The position numbers and the translations under genes were made by a program. A model generated the notes under the pieces. It was not told the DNA's origin, ran no database searches, and saw nothing but the letters and a program-made list of their open reading frames with translations. Shown here in pieces: positions 15,533 through 24,361 of a stretch of 64,000 bases of DNA (positions are counted from its first letter, which is position 1; each line of letters begins with the position of its first letter). This DNA is from Williamsia sp. (GTDB lineage: Bacteria; Bacteroidota; Bacteroidia; Chitinophagales; Chitinophagaceae). The stretch spans positions 1 through 64,000 of the forward strand of contig JADCRZ010000030.1 of the NCBI GenBank assembly GCA_015069695.1, in the 5' to 3' direction.

Positions 15533-16189
15533 ATGCGCGTAGGAATTGTTGCTGCAACCCAGTTTGAAATTGAACCAGCCAGGCGGTTTGTTGAACAGCT
15601 GCCAGCGGATTTCCCTCACCGGTTCGCCGTTGTGCTGACCGGCGTTGGCATGTTGCCAACAACTTACCAGCTTTTAGAGCAGATCGGCCAGCAGCCATTT
15701 GACCTGCTGTTGCAGGCGGGCATAGGTGGCGGGTTTTCAGAAAAATTTTCCCTGGCAGAAGTCGTGCTGGTGCAGGACGAAGTGATAGGTGACCTGGGGG
15801 TGGAAGAAGAAGAATTCAAAGATGTGTTTGACATGGGTTTTGCCGCTGCAGATGGCTTTCCTTTTCACGGGAAGCGATTGGTAAATCCTTTTATCAGCCG
15901 GTGGAACAAACTTTCTCTTCCGCTTGCGCGCGGACTTACCATCAACGAGATCACGACCCGTCCGGCACGTATAGAGGCCCTGCAACAAAAATATGGGTGC
16001 GAGGTGGAATCGATGGAAGGGGCTGCCTTTCATTATGTCTGCCTTCAGAAAAACATTCCGTTCTTACAGCTCAGGGCTGTCTCCAACCGGGTGGGCGAAC
16101 GGAGCAAAAAGAACTGGAAGATCAAAGAGTCTATTGAATCCCTGAACAAACAACTCATCCGGATTATTGAACAAATCACCGAACTATGA
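15533..16189 (+). CDS. mqnB: Futalosine hydrolase
   Basis: MqnB removes adenine or hypoxanthine from futalosine in the alternative menaquinone pathway. From ATG 15533 the protein has 218 residues of the nucleoside-phosphorylase/MTA-nucleosidase fold: VGIVAATQFEIEPA at the start, LTGVGMLPTTYQL, LQAGIGGGF, and EVESMEGAAFHYVC with the Glu-Ser-Met-Glu that binds ribose, then RAVSNRVGERSKKNW with the Asn-Arg pair typical of the hydrolase. An upstream TTG start lies inside the promoter and is rejected. The gene overlaps mqnD by 4 bp. Confidence 0.92.
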   Translation: MRVGIVAATQFEIEPARRFVEQLPADFPHRFAVVLTGVGMLPTTYQLLEQIGQQPFDLLLQAGIGGGFSEKFSLAEVVLVQDEVIGDLGVEEEEFKDVFDMGFAAADGFPFHGKRLVNPFISRWNKLSLPLARGLTINEITTRPARIEALQQKYGCEVESMEGAAFHYVCLQKNIPFLQLRAVSNRVGERSKKNWKIKESIESLNKQLIRIIEQITEL

Positions 16190-17037
16190 AATACACGCTG
16201 GGTTTTTCACCATGCCCCAATGATACTTTTATTTTTGACGCCCTTGTAAACGGAAAAATCGATACACACGGATTGGAATTTGAACCCGTACTGGAAGATG
16301 TGCAAACCCTGAATACATGGGCCCGGGAAGGAAGACTGGACATCTCAAAGATCAGCTACGGCGTGCTGCCCCTGATTCTTGACCAATACGCCGTGCTCGA
16401 TGCGGGCGGAGCGCTGGGCAAAGGGGTTGGCCCGTTGCTGATATCAAAAGCGCCCCTGCCGCTTGAAAAAGTAGCACAAGCTTCCATAGCCATCCCCGGT
16501 GAAAATACGACCGCGCACATGCTGTTCTCGCTGGCTTTCCCCCATGCGCGCAACAAGCAATTCATGCTTTTTTCAAAGATTGAAGAAGCGGTGCTTAGCG
16601 GACAGGTAGATGCCGGCGTAATCATTCATGAAAACAGGTTTACTTACCAGCAGAAAGGTCTTGTAAAGCTGATAGACCTGGGTGAATACTGGGAAAAGGA
16701 AACCGGCTCCCCTATCCCGCTCGGTGGCATCGTAGTGCGCAAAAGCATCGGCAAAGGGGTACAGCAGACCATTGATACGCTGATCAGGGAAAGCGTTGAC
16801 TATTCATATCAGCAGTATCCACAACTTGCTGACTACATAAAGCTGCACTCCCAGGAAATGGATGAAGCTGTTATGCGCAAGCATATAGACTTGTATGTCA
16901 ACAATTATTCGCTTTCGCTCCAGGAAGAAGGAAGAAGGGCCGTACACAGGTTGCTGGATGTATACCAGCAGCTCAACGGGCAGTTACCGCTGACCCATGC
17001 GGACGTGTTTACAGCAGTGCCGGCGCCCGTACGCTAG
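16186..17037 (+). CDS. mqnD: 1,4-dihydroxy-6-naphthoate synthase
   Basis: MqnD converts cyclic dehypoxanthinyl futalosine into 1,4-dihydroxy-6-naphthoate, the ring precursor of menaquinone. The 283-residue protein has the periplasmic-binding-protein-like fold of the family, with FSPCPNDTFIFDALVNGKID at the N-terminus, ISKISYGVLPLI, GPLLIS, the loop IPGENTTAHMLFSLAFP, and DAGVIIHENRFTY containing the proposed catalytic His. It overlaps mqnB (ATGA), so the two are translationally coupled. Other mqn genes are not in the window. It ends 70 bp before a convergent response regulator, with a hairpin between. Confidence 0.95.
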   Translation: MKYTLGFSPCPNDTFIFDALVNGKIDTHGLEFEPVLEDVQTLNTWAREGRLDISKISYGVLPLILDQYAVLDAGGALGKGVGPLLISKAPLPLEKVAQASIAIPGENTTAHMLFSLAFPHARNKQFMLFSKIEEAVLSGQVDAGVIIHENRFTYQQKGLVKLIDLGEYWEKETGSPIPLGGIVVRKSIGKGVQQTIDTLIRESVDYSYQQYPQLADYIKLHSQEMDEAVMRKHIDLYVNNYSLSLQEEGRRAVHRLLDVYQQLNGQLPLTHADVFTAVPAPVR

Positions 17038-17053
17038 CAGTTGCCCGATCTAT

Positions 17054-17087
17054 GTGCTTGAAAGAGGGCTGGTGTCCTTTCAGGCAC
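17054..17087. terminator. Hairpin between convergent genes
   Basis: GTGCTTGAAAG (17054-17064) pairs with CTTTCAGGCAC (17077-17087), one G-U, around a 12-nt loop. It lies between mqnD (plus) and the response regulator (minus). No strong T-tract follows on either strand, so termination activity is uncertain. Confidence 0.4.
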
Positions 17088-17106
17088 CAAATAGTAAATT
17101 CCTGCT

Positions 17107-17778
17107 TTACTCTTCGTGGAAGATGCCGTGCTTGACAGCATAGATAACAAGGCCGGCCATGCTTTTTGCGCCGGTCTTCAGTTTGAGCTTGTCCCGGATG
17201 GCTTCAACCGTGCGCGGGCTGATCTCCACGATGTCTGCAATTTCTTTGGTTGTTTTTTCTTCGCACATCAGCTTAAGCACCCTGATTTCTTTTTCCGACA
17301 GATGGTTGTCATCATGTCTGGCCGGTTCCGTGCTTTTGGTCCGCAAGCCCGAGAGAAGGGCTTTGTTGGTAAGATCATTGAAAAAATATTCCTGTTCATA
17401 ACAGGTTTTGATAGCCTGGTAAATGGTATCCGGATCGGAGTTTTTGGTAAGGTAGGAATTGGCCCCCTTTTCCATCAATTTGGCAATCAGTGTATGATCA
17501 TTGTACATGGACAGTACAATCACTTTCAGATGAGCGTAACTTTTGTGCAGTTCATGCAGGGTGTTGATGCCATCCATGAGGGGCATCTGAACATCGAGCA
17601 GGATGACATCTGCTTTCTTTTGTTTTAACAGGTCAAGCAGGTGTAAACCGTTTTCAGCCTCTCCCACCACTTCCACATCCTTTTTAACTGACAAAGCTGT
17701 TTTTACACCTTTGCGAAACAAGGCGTGGTCATCCGCTATAATAACTTTGATTTTTTTTTGAACTGTAGCCGTTTTCAT
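17107..17778 (-). CDS. NarL/FixJ-type response regulator
   Basis: The 223-residue protein has an N-terminal receiver domain (about 8-125) with the acidic pair in IIADDHALFRKGV, phospho-acceptor Asp in VILLDVQMPLMDG, Thr/Ser in VLSMYND, and Lys in SYLTKNSD. A C-terminal LuxR-type HTH follows (about 150-215): LSEKEIRVLKLMCEEKTTKE and ISPRTVEAIRDKLKLKTG. It is a DNA-binding transcription factor activated by phosphorylation. No sensor kinase is beside it; in Bacteroidota many such regulators act as orphans in polysaccharide or matrix control. Target genes cannot be inferred. Confidence 0.9.
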   Translation of the reverse strand: MKTATVQKKIKVIIADDHALFRKGVKTALSVKKDVEVVGEAENGLHLLDLLKQKKADVILLDVQMPLMDGINTLHELHKSYAHLKVIVLSMYNDHTLIAKLMEKGANSYLTKNSDPDTIYQAIKTCYEQEYFFNDLTNKALLSGLRTKSTEPARHDDNHLSEKEIRVLKLMCEEKTTKEIADIVEISPRTVEAIRDKLKLKTGAKSMAGLVIYAVKHGIFHEE

Positions 17779-18015
17779 CCAGGTGTAATTTCATGTATAA
17801 TGATACAAACACAGGGCCATCATCCCGTATAAAGCCTGGTTCTGACAAAGATTTCCCGCCTCCGTGCACTAAGATATTTTATAAGTTTCAAACCTCATAT
17901 ACCCTGCTACATATTTCTACTTATCACAGAACAATCGAAAACACGCCAACAAACATTCGTACTTATACGATGATAATAGTAAATACTGAATGCAGAAAAT
18001 CGAGCAGTTTTACGC

Positions 18016-18045
18016 TTGCAAGAGTATATTTCGGTTGTATCTTTG
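18016..18045 (+). promoter_or_regulatory. Consensus promoter in a gene-free region
   Basis: TTG at 18016-18018 and TATCTTTG at 18038-18045 are exactly 19 bp apart, a full match to the Bacteroidota sigma-A consensus. It points right on the plus strand, where no protein gene follows before the convergent lipA. A 7-bp hairpin (TGTTACA 18055-18061, TGTAACA 18073-18079) begins just after the expected transcription start. Confidence 0.55.
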
Positions 18046-18050
18046 ATCCA

Positions 18051-18399
18051 CAGTTGTTACAGAAGCGATGTTTGTAACACGCTGTTGAAAAAGCCTTAAC
18101 ACAGCTTCCCCATATCCCTTGAAAACTGAGAAATTTTGACAACAATCAAGCATGGCATGTATCCACTAATCTAGTCATTATTGCGTATTATTACTTAAAA
18201 CATTCTTGCCGGTAGATATTCTTAAACACAGCGCTTTAAGTTGTTAAAGTGGGTTTTATTATAAATATTGTGCCTGTTTTATGTATTCCATATGACGTAG
18301 TAGCGAGAGTAACCGTACAGCCGTTTATGCTTTCAAAGAATTATAGTTGCTTTCTGGGTTTACTTAACTATATGGATATAAAGACAGGCACTTTTTTTT
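18051..18399 (+). ncRNA. Candidate structured non-coding RNA with intrinsic terminator
   Basis: In the 708-bp gap 17779-18486 I see no protein gene, but a promoter at 18016-18045 would start an RNA near 18051. The 3' part folds well: GTGCCTGTTTTAT (18270-18282) pairs with ATAAA-ACAGGCAC (18378-18391, one bulged G), TCCATAT (18287-18293) with ATATGGA (18370-18376), and AGTAACC (18308-18314) with GGTTTACT (18357-18364, one bulge). A run of eight T (18392-18399) follows on the plus strand only. A long bulged rod with closing stem and U-tract recalls 6S RNA, but I do not claim that identity. The 5' boundary is inferred from the promoter; the well-supported part is 18270-18399. Confidence 0.45.
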
Positions 18400-18486
18400 A
18401 CGCTTGTTCCACCCATTATTAGATTCCACAAGCACATGCACGTTATTGTCAGTTCCAGTTTAACAAAACCAGCAACCTCTTTGCTG

Positions 18487-19434
18487 TCATACCAGCAGCA
18501 TGCTGTCTGCTTCCTTTGATTTTATCCACGCTTCCCTTCCGTAACCAGGTATTACATGCCGTTCGCTATGATATGACGACCTGACCAGCGGACCGCTCTC
18601 TACATAGTCTAAACCCAATGTATAACCGATTTCCCGGAACTCGGCAAATTCATCCGGATGAACAAAGCGCTGTACTGACAGGTGTTTTTTGGTGGGCTGC
18701 AAATATTGCCCGATCGTTACCACATCACAGCCATTGTCGGCCAAATCTCTCAGGGTTTGCACCACTTCTTCTTTCTTCTCTCCCAGCCCGAGCATAATAC
18801 CGCTTTTAACCCGCATGCCGCCGCTTTTGAGCATCCGCAAGACTTCCATGCTTCTCCAGTATTTTGCCTGGATGCGCACCTGCCGGGTCAATCTTTCCAC
18901 TGTTTCTATATTGTGTGATACTACTTCGGGCGCTGCATCGATCACCCGCTGTACAGCCTCCTGCTGCCCTTTAAAATCAGGTATCAGGGTTTCCAGGGTG
19001 GTTTGCGGATTGAGTGCTTTTACTGCACGGATGGTATTCTGCCAGATGATTGATCCGCCGTCTTTGATTTCATCCCTGTCTACAGAAGTAATAACCGCGT
19101 GTTTTACCTTCATCAGGTAAATGGCTTCTGCCACTCTTTGGGGTTCATCCCAATCCACCGGCTCAGGCCTTCCGGTAGCAACTGCACAAAAGCCGCAACT
19201 GCGTGTACAAACATTTCCCAGTATCATAAAGGTGGCTGTGCCTTCGCCCCAGCATTCACCCATGTTCGGACAATTGCCGCTTTCACAAATTGTATGCAGC
19301 TTGTGGGTATCAACCAATCCGCGAACCTGTTTGTAGTTCTCGCCGGTTGGCAGCTTTACCCGCAGCCAGCTTGGTTTTTTCAGCCGCGCTTCCGGTTCAG
19401 CAAGAGCCGGCACAACAGGAAGTTCTTGCATCAT
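18487..19434 (-). CDS. lipA: Lipoyl synthase
   Basis: LipA is a radical-SAM enzyme that inserts two sulfurs into protein-bound octanoyl groups, making lipoate for pyruvate and 2-oxoglutarate dehydrogenases and the glycine cleavage system. The 315-residue protein has the auxiliary cluster motif C-x4-C-x5-C in [12 protein letters not shown] and the radical-SAM C-x3-C-x2-C in [13 protein letters not shown], plus [16 protein letters not shown] and the C-terminal [11 protein letters not shown] with the conserved R-S-S-Y-H. Length and motifs are complete. lipB is not adjacent. Confidence 0.97.
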   Translation of the reverse strand: MMQELPVVPALAEPEARLKKPSWLRVKLPTGENYKQVRGLVDTHKLHTICESGNCPNMGECWGEGTATFMILGNVCTRSCGFCAVATGRPEPVDWDEPQRVAEAIYLMKVKHAVITSVDRDEIKDGGSIIWQNTIRAVKALNPQTTLETLIPDFKGQQEAVQRVIDAAPEVVSHNIETVERLTRQVRIQAKYWRSMEVLRMLKSGGMRVKSGIMLGLGEKKEEVVQTLRDLADNGCDVVTIGQYLQPTKKHLSVQRFVHPDEFAEFREIGYTLGLDYVESGPLVRSSYHSERHVIPGYGREAWIKSKEADSMLLV

Positions 19435-19595
19435 TCTTTTCAGTATTCTTTGAGTAATTTCTATTCCGATTTCTCGTCTTCAGCAGGCAAGGTACTTAAA
19501 ATAAAGCCACACTGCAATGCGTTCCCACACCAGCAAGCACAAACCATGCATCAAACGGCAGTAAAACAGATTTAAACAGAAGCGTTGCAGCAACT

Positions 19596-20420
19596 TTATT
19601 TCCTTTTGCCAAATTCTATGGCAACATACGCATTGAAAAAGAAGCGGGCTTCTTTTATGTGTTCCTTCCCAACGGCCATCTGGAGTATCTTAGACGTGTA
19701 GTATTCAGCATTTACGCCGGCCTCAATGGCGGTAATGGTTTCATTGAAGCGGGCGTAATCAAAGCGCAAAGCTGTTTTTGCATGCACACCCGGAACAATC
19801 TTTAACTCGTTCCAGCCAACGGTAACACCCGAAGCACCCTGCACCTGGTATTTTGATTCTGAAAAACTGGTATCCGAATATTTCACCCGCACCCGGCTCT
19901 GGTCGCTAAGCCGTTGTGCATCCACATAATAAGGTTTTTCCAGCCCGATAGACAAACCACCAGCATACAGCGCAGATACCGAAACACCATTGCGGTTTGC
20001 TTTGCCCCCTATCATGTACTGCTGCCCCAACCCTCCTTTTAACTGATAAAAATTGTTGGCCTTTCCAAACTTGGCCTGGGAAACATTCCCAAAAACATCT
20101 ATGCCGCGGCCAACTTTTTCTTCCTTGTTGTGGAGCTTTTCATTCAATTCAATTTGCCAGAACTTGGACCAGCGGGGAGATATATACTTGCCCTTTTCAT
20201 ACACCAGTCCATAGCCATCCGTGGCGATCTTGATGCCAAACAGGCTGTGCTTGTTGTACACGACGGCATCTTCCTCCTCCTGCATTTTGGAGATGGTATT
20301 CATTCTGTCACGCTTATCCGAACGCTTGTCATTTCTAGGAGCATTGGTGTTACTCCTGTTCTGTGAGTAGCCAGCTGTACAAACCAAAACCAGAACGAGG
20401 ATCAACAAAACTTTATTCAC
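19596..20420 (-). CDS. Exported, probably outer-membrane beta-barrel protein
   Basis: Residues 1-19 (MNKVLLILVLVLVCTAGYS) form a signal peptide. The next 35 residues are highly charged and then the sequence turns into alternating hydrophobic/polar strands with many aromatic residues (GIKIATDGYGLVYEKGKY, FYQLKGGLGQQYMI, SVSALYAGGLSIGLEKPYYV), ending ARFFFNAYVAIEFGKRK. This strand pattern and a C-terminal strand are typical of small Bacteroidota outer-membrane barrels of unknown function. A single protein is encoded; lipA lies downstream on the same strand after 160 bp. The ligand or role is unknown. Confidence 0.65.
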   Translation of the reverse strand: MNKVLLILVLVLVCTAGYSQNRSNTNAPRNDKRSDKRDRMNTISKMQEEEDAVVYNKHSLFGIKIATDGYGLVYEKGKYISPRWSKFWQIELNEKLHNKEEKVGRGIDVFGNVSQAKFGKANNFYQLKGGLGQQYMIGGKANRNGVSVSALYAGGLSIGLEKPYYVDAQRLSDQSRVRVKYSDTSFSESKYQVQGASGVTVGWNELKIVPGVHAKTALRFDYARFNETITAIEAGVNAEYYTSKILQMAVGKEHIKEARFFFNAYVAIEFGKRK

Positions 20421-20470
20421 CGGGATGTATTTGAGTTTACTAACGTAAATTTAGGCAAAATATATACAAA

Positions 20471-20890
20471 ATGACCTCTACAGTTGTTTACAGCGGAAAT
20501 TTAAGAACCCTCGCCACGCATCTGCAATCAGGCACCCAAATCGAAACAGATGCACCGGTAGATAACCAGGGTCAGGGAGAGCGCTTTTCCCCCTCCGATC
20601 TTGTTGCCACCGCACTGGGAAGCTGTATGATGACAATCATGGGCATCAAAGCCAGAGACCTCAACATCGATCTCGAAGACACCCGCATAGAAATCTTAAA
20701 GAAAATGAGCCCCGATCCCAGAAGGATCACAGGCATAGATTTAACATTTCATTTCCCCGAACACCTGCGGCTCGCCGAAAAAGAAAGAACCATTCTCGAA
20801 CGTGCCGCACATACCTGTCCCGTTATCTACAGCATTCATCCGGACATCAAAGTAGAAGTCGTGATGAACTGGGAAGCGGTGAATGTCTGA
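20471..20890 (+). CDS. OsmC/Ohr-family peroxiredoxin-like protein
   Basis: OsmC proteins reduce organic hydroperoxides in the cytoplasm with two cysteines. In this 139-residue protein the first reactive Cys lies in ATALGSCMMTIMG near residue 57 and the second in AAHTCPVIYSIHP near 119, so both are present. SPSDLVATALG and the Arg-poor early segment fit the YhfA/OsmC branch rather than classical Ohr. The gene starts 50 bp from the divergent barrel-protein gene and ends 1 bp short of the convergent DUF2851 gene. Confidence 0.85.
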   Translation: MTSTVVYSGNLRTLATHLQSGTQIETDAPVDNQGQGERFSPSDLVATALGSCMMTIMGIKARDLNIDLEDTRIEILKKMSPDPRRITGIDLTFHFPEHLRLAEKERTILERAAHTCPVIYSIHPDIKVEVVMNWEAVNV

Positions 20891-20891
20891 A

Positions 20892-22166
20892 TCAAGGTTC
20901 AGACGGCTTCAACAAAGCATTTCCTACATGGCATTCTAAACACCGTTTGTAGTCGCAGTAATTTGTTTTTAGTTCTAGCAGGGCCTGGCTGTCAAAAGCT
21001 GTTTTGCAGTGGATGCCGTTGGCAGCCCAGCCCCGGGTGATCTTGTTTTTCTCAGGGAGCAGCTCATCCAGCCAGCGCAGGGCCTTGTCGATATAAGCCT
21101 GCTCCCTGTGATAGCTGCCATAGGTAAATAATATCGGCACCAGGGTATTGATCAGGATGTTGCTGATCATCTCGCTTCCTATATGTTTGACCTGGAGGTT
21201 CGTGGCTTCTTCAAAACGGTAATGATAATGCCAGTAGTCGTTGGCCGATATGTCAAGCAAATTAGCTACGTCTTTAAGCGAATCCTTTTCCAGCACGGCC
21301 GACAGCAGGTGATCTGATGTATGAATAAGCATGGCCAGCTGCGCCAGCCTTACCGTGGGAAAAGAAGAAGGACGCATGCGCAGCATTTTGACCGCTACAG
21401 CAACTTGTTTCAGTCCATATTTTTTCCGGTAAAACCTGTATTCCTTTTGCAACAGGAGCGGATACTTTTCCATAAACCGGCCATGCAGCAATCCTGCCTG
21501 TCCAAACAGCAGGGCCTCCAGCTGGTGGATCTGCTGTTTGTGCCGCACAAGTATGGTAAGGGATATGGAACGGGCAATCAGCTCAAAAGCATCGGCATTT
21601 ACAAGCATGCCAAAGCTGCGGGCAATCAGCCACCAAAAGGTTTCCTCCCAATGATATTTACTCTGCTCCAGCAGCAGCATAATGGCAGCAGATTTTCTTT
21701 GCAACCGTTCCGCCAGCAAGCGCTCCTTCCAGTTAAGCAAAAGCAGGGGGTTTATCTTTCCCATGCTCTTTACACAAGGCACAAAAAGGGTGCTGTGCAG
21801 AAGGGTTTCATACCGGTTGAGCAAGAGCATGGACACGCGGGATTGCAGTTCAAGGGAGGGTATGCCCGCAAGGAGATTGTGCGCCGTAAGATCGTATTTC
21901 CAGACCACATGCAGGATCACGTTGTTGTACCGCTCATCATGCTGGTGCCCGTGCCGGTACCAGTCGGAAGCAAGCACATGGATCTCTACATTCCCCGACC
22001 AGGCAATGCCACCCACAGAAATCTTTGCTGAAATAAAATCAGGCCCCTGGTCATGATTCCGCTTGCCCGGATGGATGATCTGCAGCGCATCTTCTTCCAG
22101 GGTAGCCAGGGAACGCAGATCGAAATATTGAAACTGCCAGATAAACTGAAGCAATTCTTCGTTCAT
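20892..22166 (-). CDS. DUF2851 family protein
   Basis: Using ATG 22166, which begins MNEELLQFIWQFQYFDLRSL, the protein has 424 residues; an earlier start at 22280 adds a low-quality extension overlapping the maf gene end. DUF2851 is a Bacteroidota-specific family. Recognisable pieces are HPGKRNHDQGPDFISAKI, WSGNVEIHVLASDWYRHGH, HDERYNNVILHVVW, and the C-terminal cysteine-containing NYCDYKRCLECHVGN, which looks like a C-x2-C metal-binding turn. The conserved D-G-P-D-F and G-x-V-E-I-H resemble a nuclease-type core in this family, but that is not established. Function unknown. Confidence 0.85.
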   Translation of the reverse strand: MNEELLQFIWQFQYFDLRSLATLEEDALQIIHPGKRNHDQGPDFISAKISVGGIAWSGNVEIHVLASDWYRHGHQHDERYNNVILHVVWKYDLTAHNLLAGIPSLELQSRVSMLLLNRYETLLHSTLFVPCVKSMGKINPLLLLNWKERLLAERLQRKSAAIMLLLEQSKYHWEETFWWLIARSFGMLVNADAFELIARSISLTILVRHKQQIHQLEALLFGQAGLLHGRFMEKYPLLLQKEYRFYRKKYGLKQVAVAVKMLRMRPSSFPTVRLAQLAMLIHTSDHLLSAVLEKDSLKDVANLLDISANDYWHYHYRFEEATNLQVKHIGSEMISNILINTLVPILFTYGSYHREQAYIDKALRWLDELLPEKNKITRGWAANGIHCKTAFDSQALLELKTNYCDYKRCLECHVGNALLKPSEP

Positions 22167-22239
22167 ATTTGGAAAGGGGATGATAAATTCAGGCTGTAAT
22201 CTACCATCCGCTTCCCTCCCTCTACCCCGTGTTATCACC

Positions 22240-22815
22240 CTATTTGTTCCCGGCCTGAAACTGCTCCAACAGCTGCACAACCTTGCTCACAGGAAGTCCC
22301 ATCACGTTGTAAAAATCCCCCCTGATCGATTCAATGCCGGTTACACCGATCCATTCCTGGATAGCGTAAGCGCCTGCTTTGTCGAAAGGCTTGTATTTTT
22401 CTACATAAAAACGGATTTGCTCCTGGCTGAGCGGATGAAAATTTACTTCGGTCAGTTCTGAAAAGCTGACCGCCTTTTCGCCCTGCATCAATACAACGCC
22501 GGTGATAACCTGGTGCTTTCTGCCTGAGAGCAGGCTGAGCATCCTGACAGCATCCGCAGGATCTTTGGGTTTTCCAATGATCTGCTCGTCCAACACCACA
22601 ACAGTATCGGCGGCCAGGATGATCCGGTCTGTACCAATGTCTCCCCGCACGGCTTCGGCCTTGGCGCGGGCGATGTATACAGGTATGTCTGCTGTCGCCA
22701 AACCAGCGGGGTAGGTTTCAGCCGTTTCCCTGGCAAAGATTTCAAATGAGACTTCTGCCCACTCAAGCAACTGCTTTCTTCGGGGTGATTGGGAAGCTAA
22801 TACAATGGAGCGCAT
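22240..22815 (-). CDS. maf: Maf-family nucleoside triphosphate pyrophosphatase
   Basis: Maf proteins hydrolyse non-canonical or modified nucleotides such as dTTP/UTP or m7GTP and have been linked to septum formation. The 191-residue protein has the signature IVLASQSPRRKQLLEW at the start, ILAADTVVVLDEQIIGKPKD with the catalytic Asp, LSGRKHQVITGVVL, and the C-terminal GIESIRGDFYNVMGLPV. Length fits the family. It is followed downstream by the DUF2851 gene and preceded by the UbiA gene on the same strand, 11 bp away, so these probably share a transcript. Confidence 0.93.
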   Translation of the reverse strand: MRSIVLASQSPRRKQLLEWAEVSFEIFARETAETYPAGLATADIPVYIARAKAEAVRGDIGTDRIILAADTVVVLDEQIIGKPKDPADAVRMLSLLSGRKHQVITGVVLMQGEKAVSFSELTEVNFHPLSQEQIRFYVEKYKPFDKAGAYAIQEWIGVTGIESIRGDFYNVMGLPVSKVVQLLEQFQAGNK

Positions 22816-22826
22816 AGTGCTTTATT

Positions 22827-23774
22827 CTAAAGGCTAAAAAACAACATCGACAAAATACCGGTGAGCATGGCCACCTTGAGAGCCGTGCTCAGGGAATGAT
22901 AATCCTGCACAGAATTGGCTTTGTAAAGTTTATACAAGATGCGCAGCAGGGGCAGCAAGATAAAAAGGACACAATACAGGGCCGACCACCAGCGGTGCAG
23001 CTGCAGCACATAAAACTGAACAATACACAAGGCTGCAATCAGAACCGTGAGCAAGGTGGCAGAAAACACTTTGGCTGCTGGGATGCCCCACACAATGGGC
23101 ATGGTTGTACAGCCATAACGCCCGTCGCCCTGCACGTCTTCCACATCTTTTACCACCTCCCTTACCAGGGAGATGATAAACGCAAACCCGCCATACAGGA
23201 TCGCCACTTTAAAAAGCCGGGTGATATGCTCCTGGTACCCGTCATTAAGCGGATAAAAAACCCTTGTTACCCGCAGTTCGCAAAAATAAAGGACCAGCAC
23301 CACCCAGGCCGTGAGCAGGGAAATAATGATGTTTCCGATCAGCAGCTTTTTTTTAAAGGTGGTGGAATAAACCCAGAGCAGAAGGGCACAAAGGAGATTC
23401 ATCAACCCCAGCAAACTGTTGCCGATGCGATAGCCTACCCAAAAGCTCAGCAACACACCTGTAACAGTTAAAGCCAGGTGCCAGAAAATGGCCCAGCGCC
23501 GGCGGATGATCTTTTCAATGATGATCTTGGATGGCTTGTTGATCTTGTCGATATTCAGATCAAAGTAATCGTTGATGATATAACCGGCGGCAGCTATAAA
23601 AATAGAAGCTACCATAAGGAGCACAAAGCCGTTGGGTGTTAGTTTGATCTGATAAGAAGTGGGTGAAGCACCGGGAAGAAACAAAAATACGGTATAAAAC
23701 AAAACCTGGGTAAGGCCTATAAAGATCAGGTTGGGATAACGTATGAGTTTAAAAAAAGCACCTGCCAGGTTCAT
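22827..23774 (-). CDS. UbiA-family prenyltransferase (geranylgeranylglycerol-phosphate geranylgeranyltransferase-like)
   Basis: From ATG 23774 the protein has 315 residues with about eight hydrophobic helices. The two prenyl-diphosphate/magnesium motifs are NDYFDLNIDKINKP near 75-88 and DVEDVQGDGRYG near 205-216, matching the N-D-x2-D-x3-D and D-x3-D-x-Y patterns. Members of this size in Bacteroidota are usually annotated as archaeal-type digeranylgeranylglyceryl phosphate synthase-like, but the true acceptor is not known; menaquinone (MenA) or haem O enzymes are less likely from the motif context. It lies in a minus-strand series kdsC-like, UbiA, maf, DUF2851. Confidence 0.8.
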   Translation of the reverse strand: MNLAGAFFKLIRYPNLIFIGLTQVLFYTVFLFLPGASPTSYQIKLTPNGFVLLMVASIFIAAAGYIINDYFDLNIDKINKPSKIIIEKIIRRRWAIFWHLALTVTGVLLSFWVGYRIGNSLLGLMNLLCALLLWVYSTTFKKKLLIGNIIISLLTAWVVLVLYFCELRVTRVFYPLNDGYQEHITRLFKVAILYGGFAFIISLVREVVKDVEDVQGDGRYGCTTMPIVWGIPAAKVFSATLLTVLIAALCIVQFYVLQLHRWWSALYCVLFILLPLLRILYKLYKANSVQDYHSLSTALKVAMLTGILSMLFFSL

Positions 23775-23834
23775 GAAATAAATTCTGGCCCGAAGGTAGT
23801 TATTGAATAACAAGAACAAAAACCGCCAAAAGAA

Positions 23835-24353
23835 TTATTTGCTCGGAACATCCGTATCCAGCGGCCAGTTGTTGTTTAACTTCAGCACTTTTTCGATCAC
23901 GTCCCTGGCACAGCCCGCTCCTCCCGGCTGAAAAGAAATGTAGTGCGAAACCTGTTTGATCTCTGCCGCCGCATCTGCCGGGGCACAGGCCAGTCCGACC
24001 AGCTTCATCACCGTATAATCCGGTATATCGTCTCCCATAAAAAGCAGTTCTTCCAGTGCAAGCCCCCTTTCTGCCGCATAGGCAAGCAAGGCTGCTTTTT
24101 TATCCTGCACTTTCAGGTATACATCTTTTACGCCCAGGCGGTTCAGCCGTTCCCGCACAGCTTCCGAATTACCGCCGGATATCACGGCTACCCGGTAACC
24201 TTGCTTCAGGGCCAGCTGCAGGGCATAGCCATCTTTGATGTTCATGCGGCGGATCATCTGTCCGTCATCCGGGATCAGGAGCGAACCATCGGTCAGTACG
24301 CCATCCACATCAAATACAAAAGTCTTGATCTGCTTGAATTTTTCAAGAAGCAT
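23835..24353 (-). CDS. HAD-family phosphatase, KdsC-like
   Basis: KdsC removes phosphate from Kdo 8-phosphate in lipopolysaccharide core synthesis. The 172-residue protein has HAD motif I in FVFDVDGVLTDGSLL with the nucleophile and acid Asp, motif II in AVISGGNSEAV, the Lys region and motif III/IV GDDIPDYTVMKLVGLACAP. It lacks a cap domain, as KdsC does, and probably forms the family tetramer. The preference for Kdo8P cannot be proven here because N-acylneuraminate-9-phosphatase-like relatives are similar. It is 8 bp from the IscX gene. Confidence 0.85.
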   Translation of the reverse strand: MLLEKFKQIKTFVFDVDGVLTDGSLLIPDDGQMIRRMNIKDGYALQLALKQGYRVAVISGGNSEAVRERLNRLGVKDVYLKVQDKKAALLAYAAERGLALEELLFMGDDIPDYTVMKLVGLACAPADAAAEIKQVSHYISFQPGGAGCARDVIEKVLKLNNNWPLDTDVPSK

Positions 24354-24361
24354 GGCCTACC

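Noticed and set aside
18270-18399. Calling the structured RNA 6S, tmRNA or RNase P RNA
   Set aside because: No tRNA-like ends for tmRNA and no conserved RNase P core are visible; the resemblance to 6S is only in overall rod shape.
21321-22031. 236-codon plus-strand frame opposite the DUF2851 gene
   Set aside because: Composition is rich in His/Gln/Lys with no motifs; the minus-strand gene is well supported.
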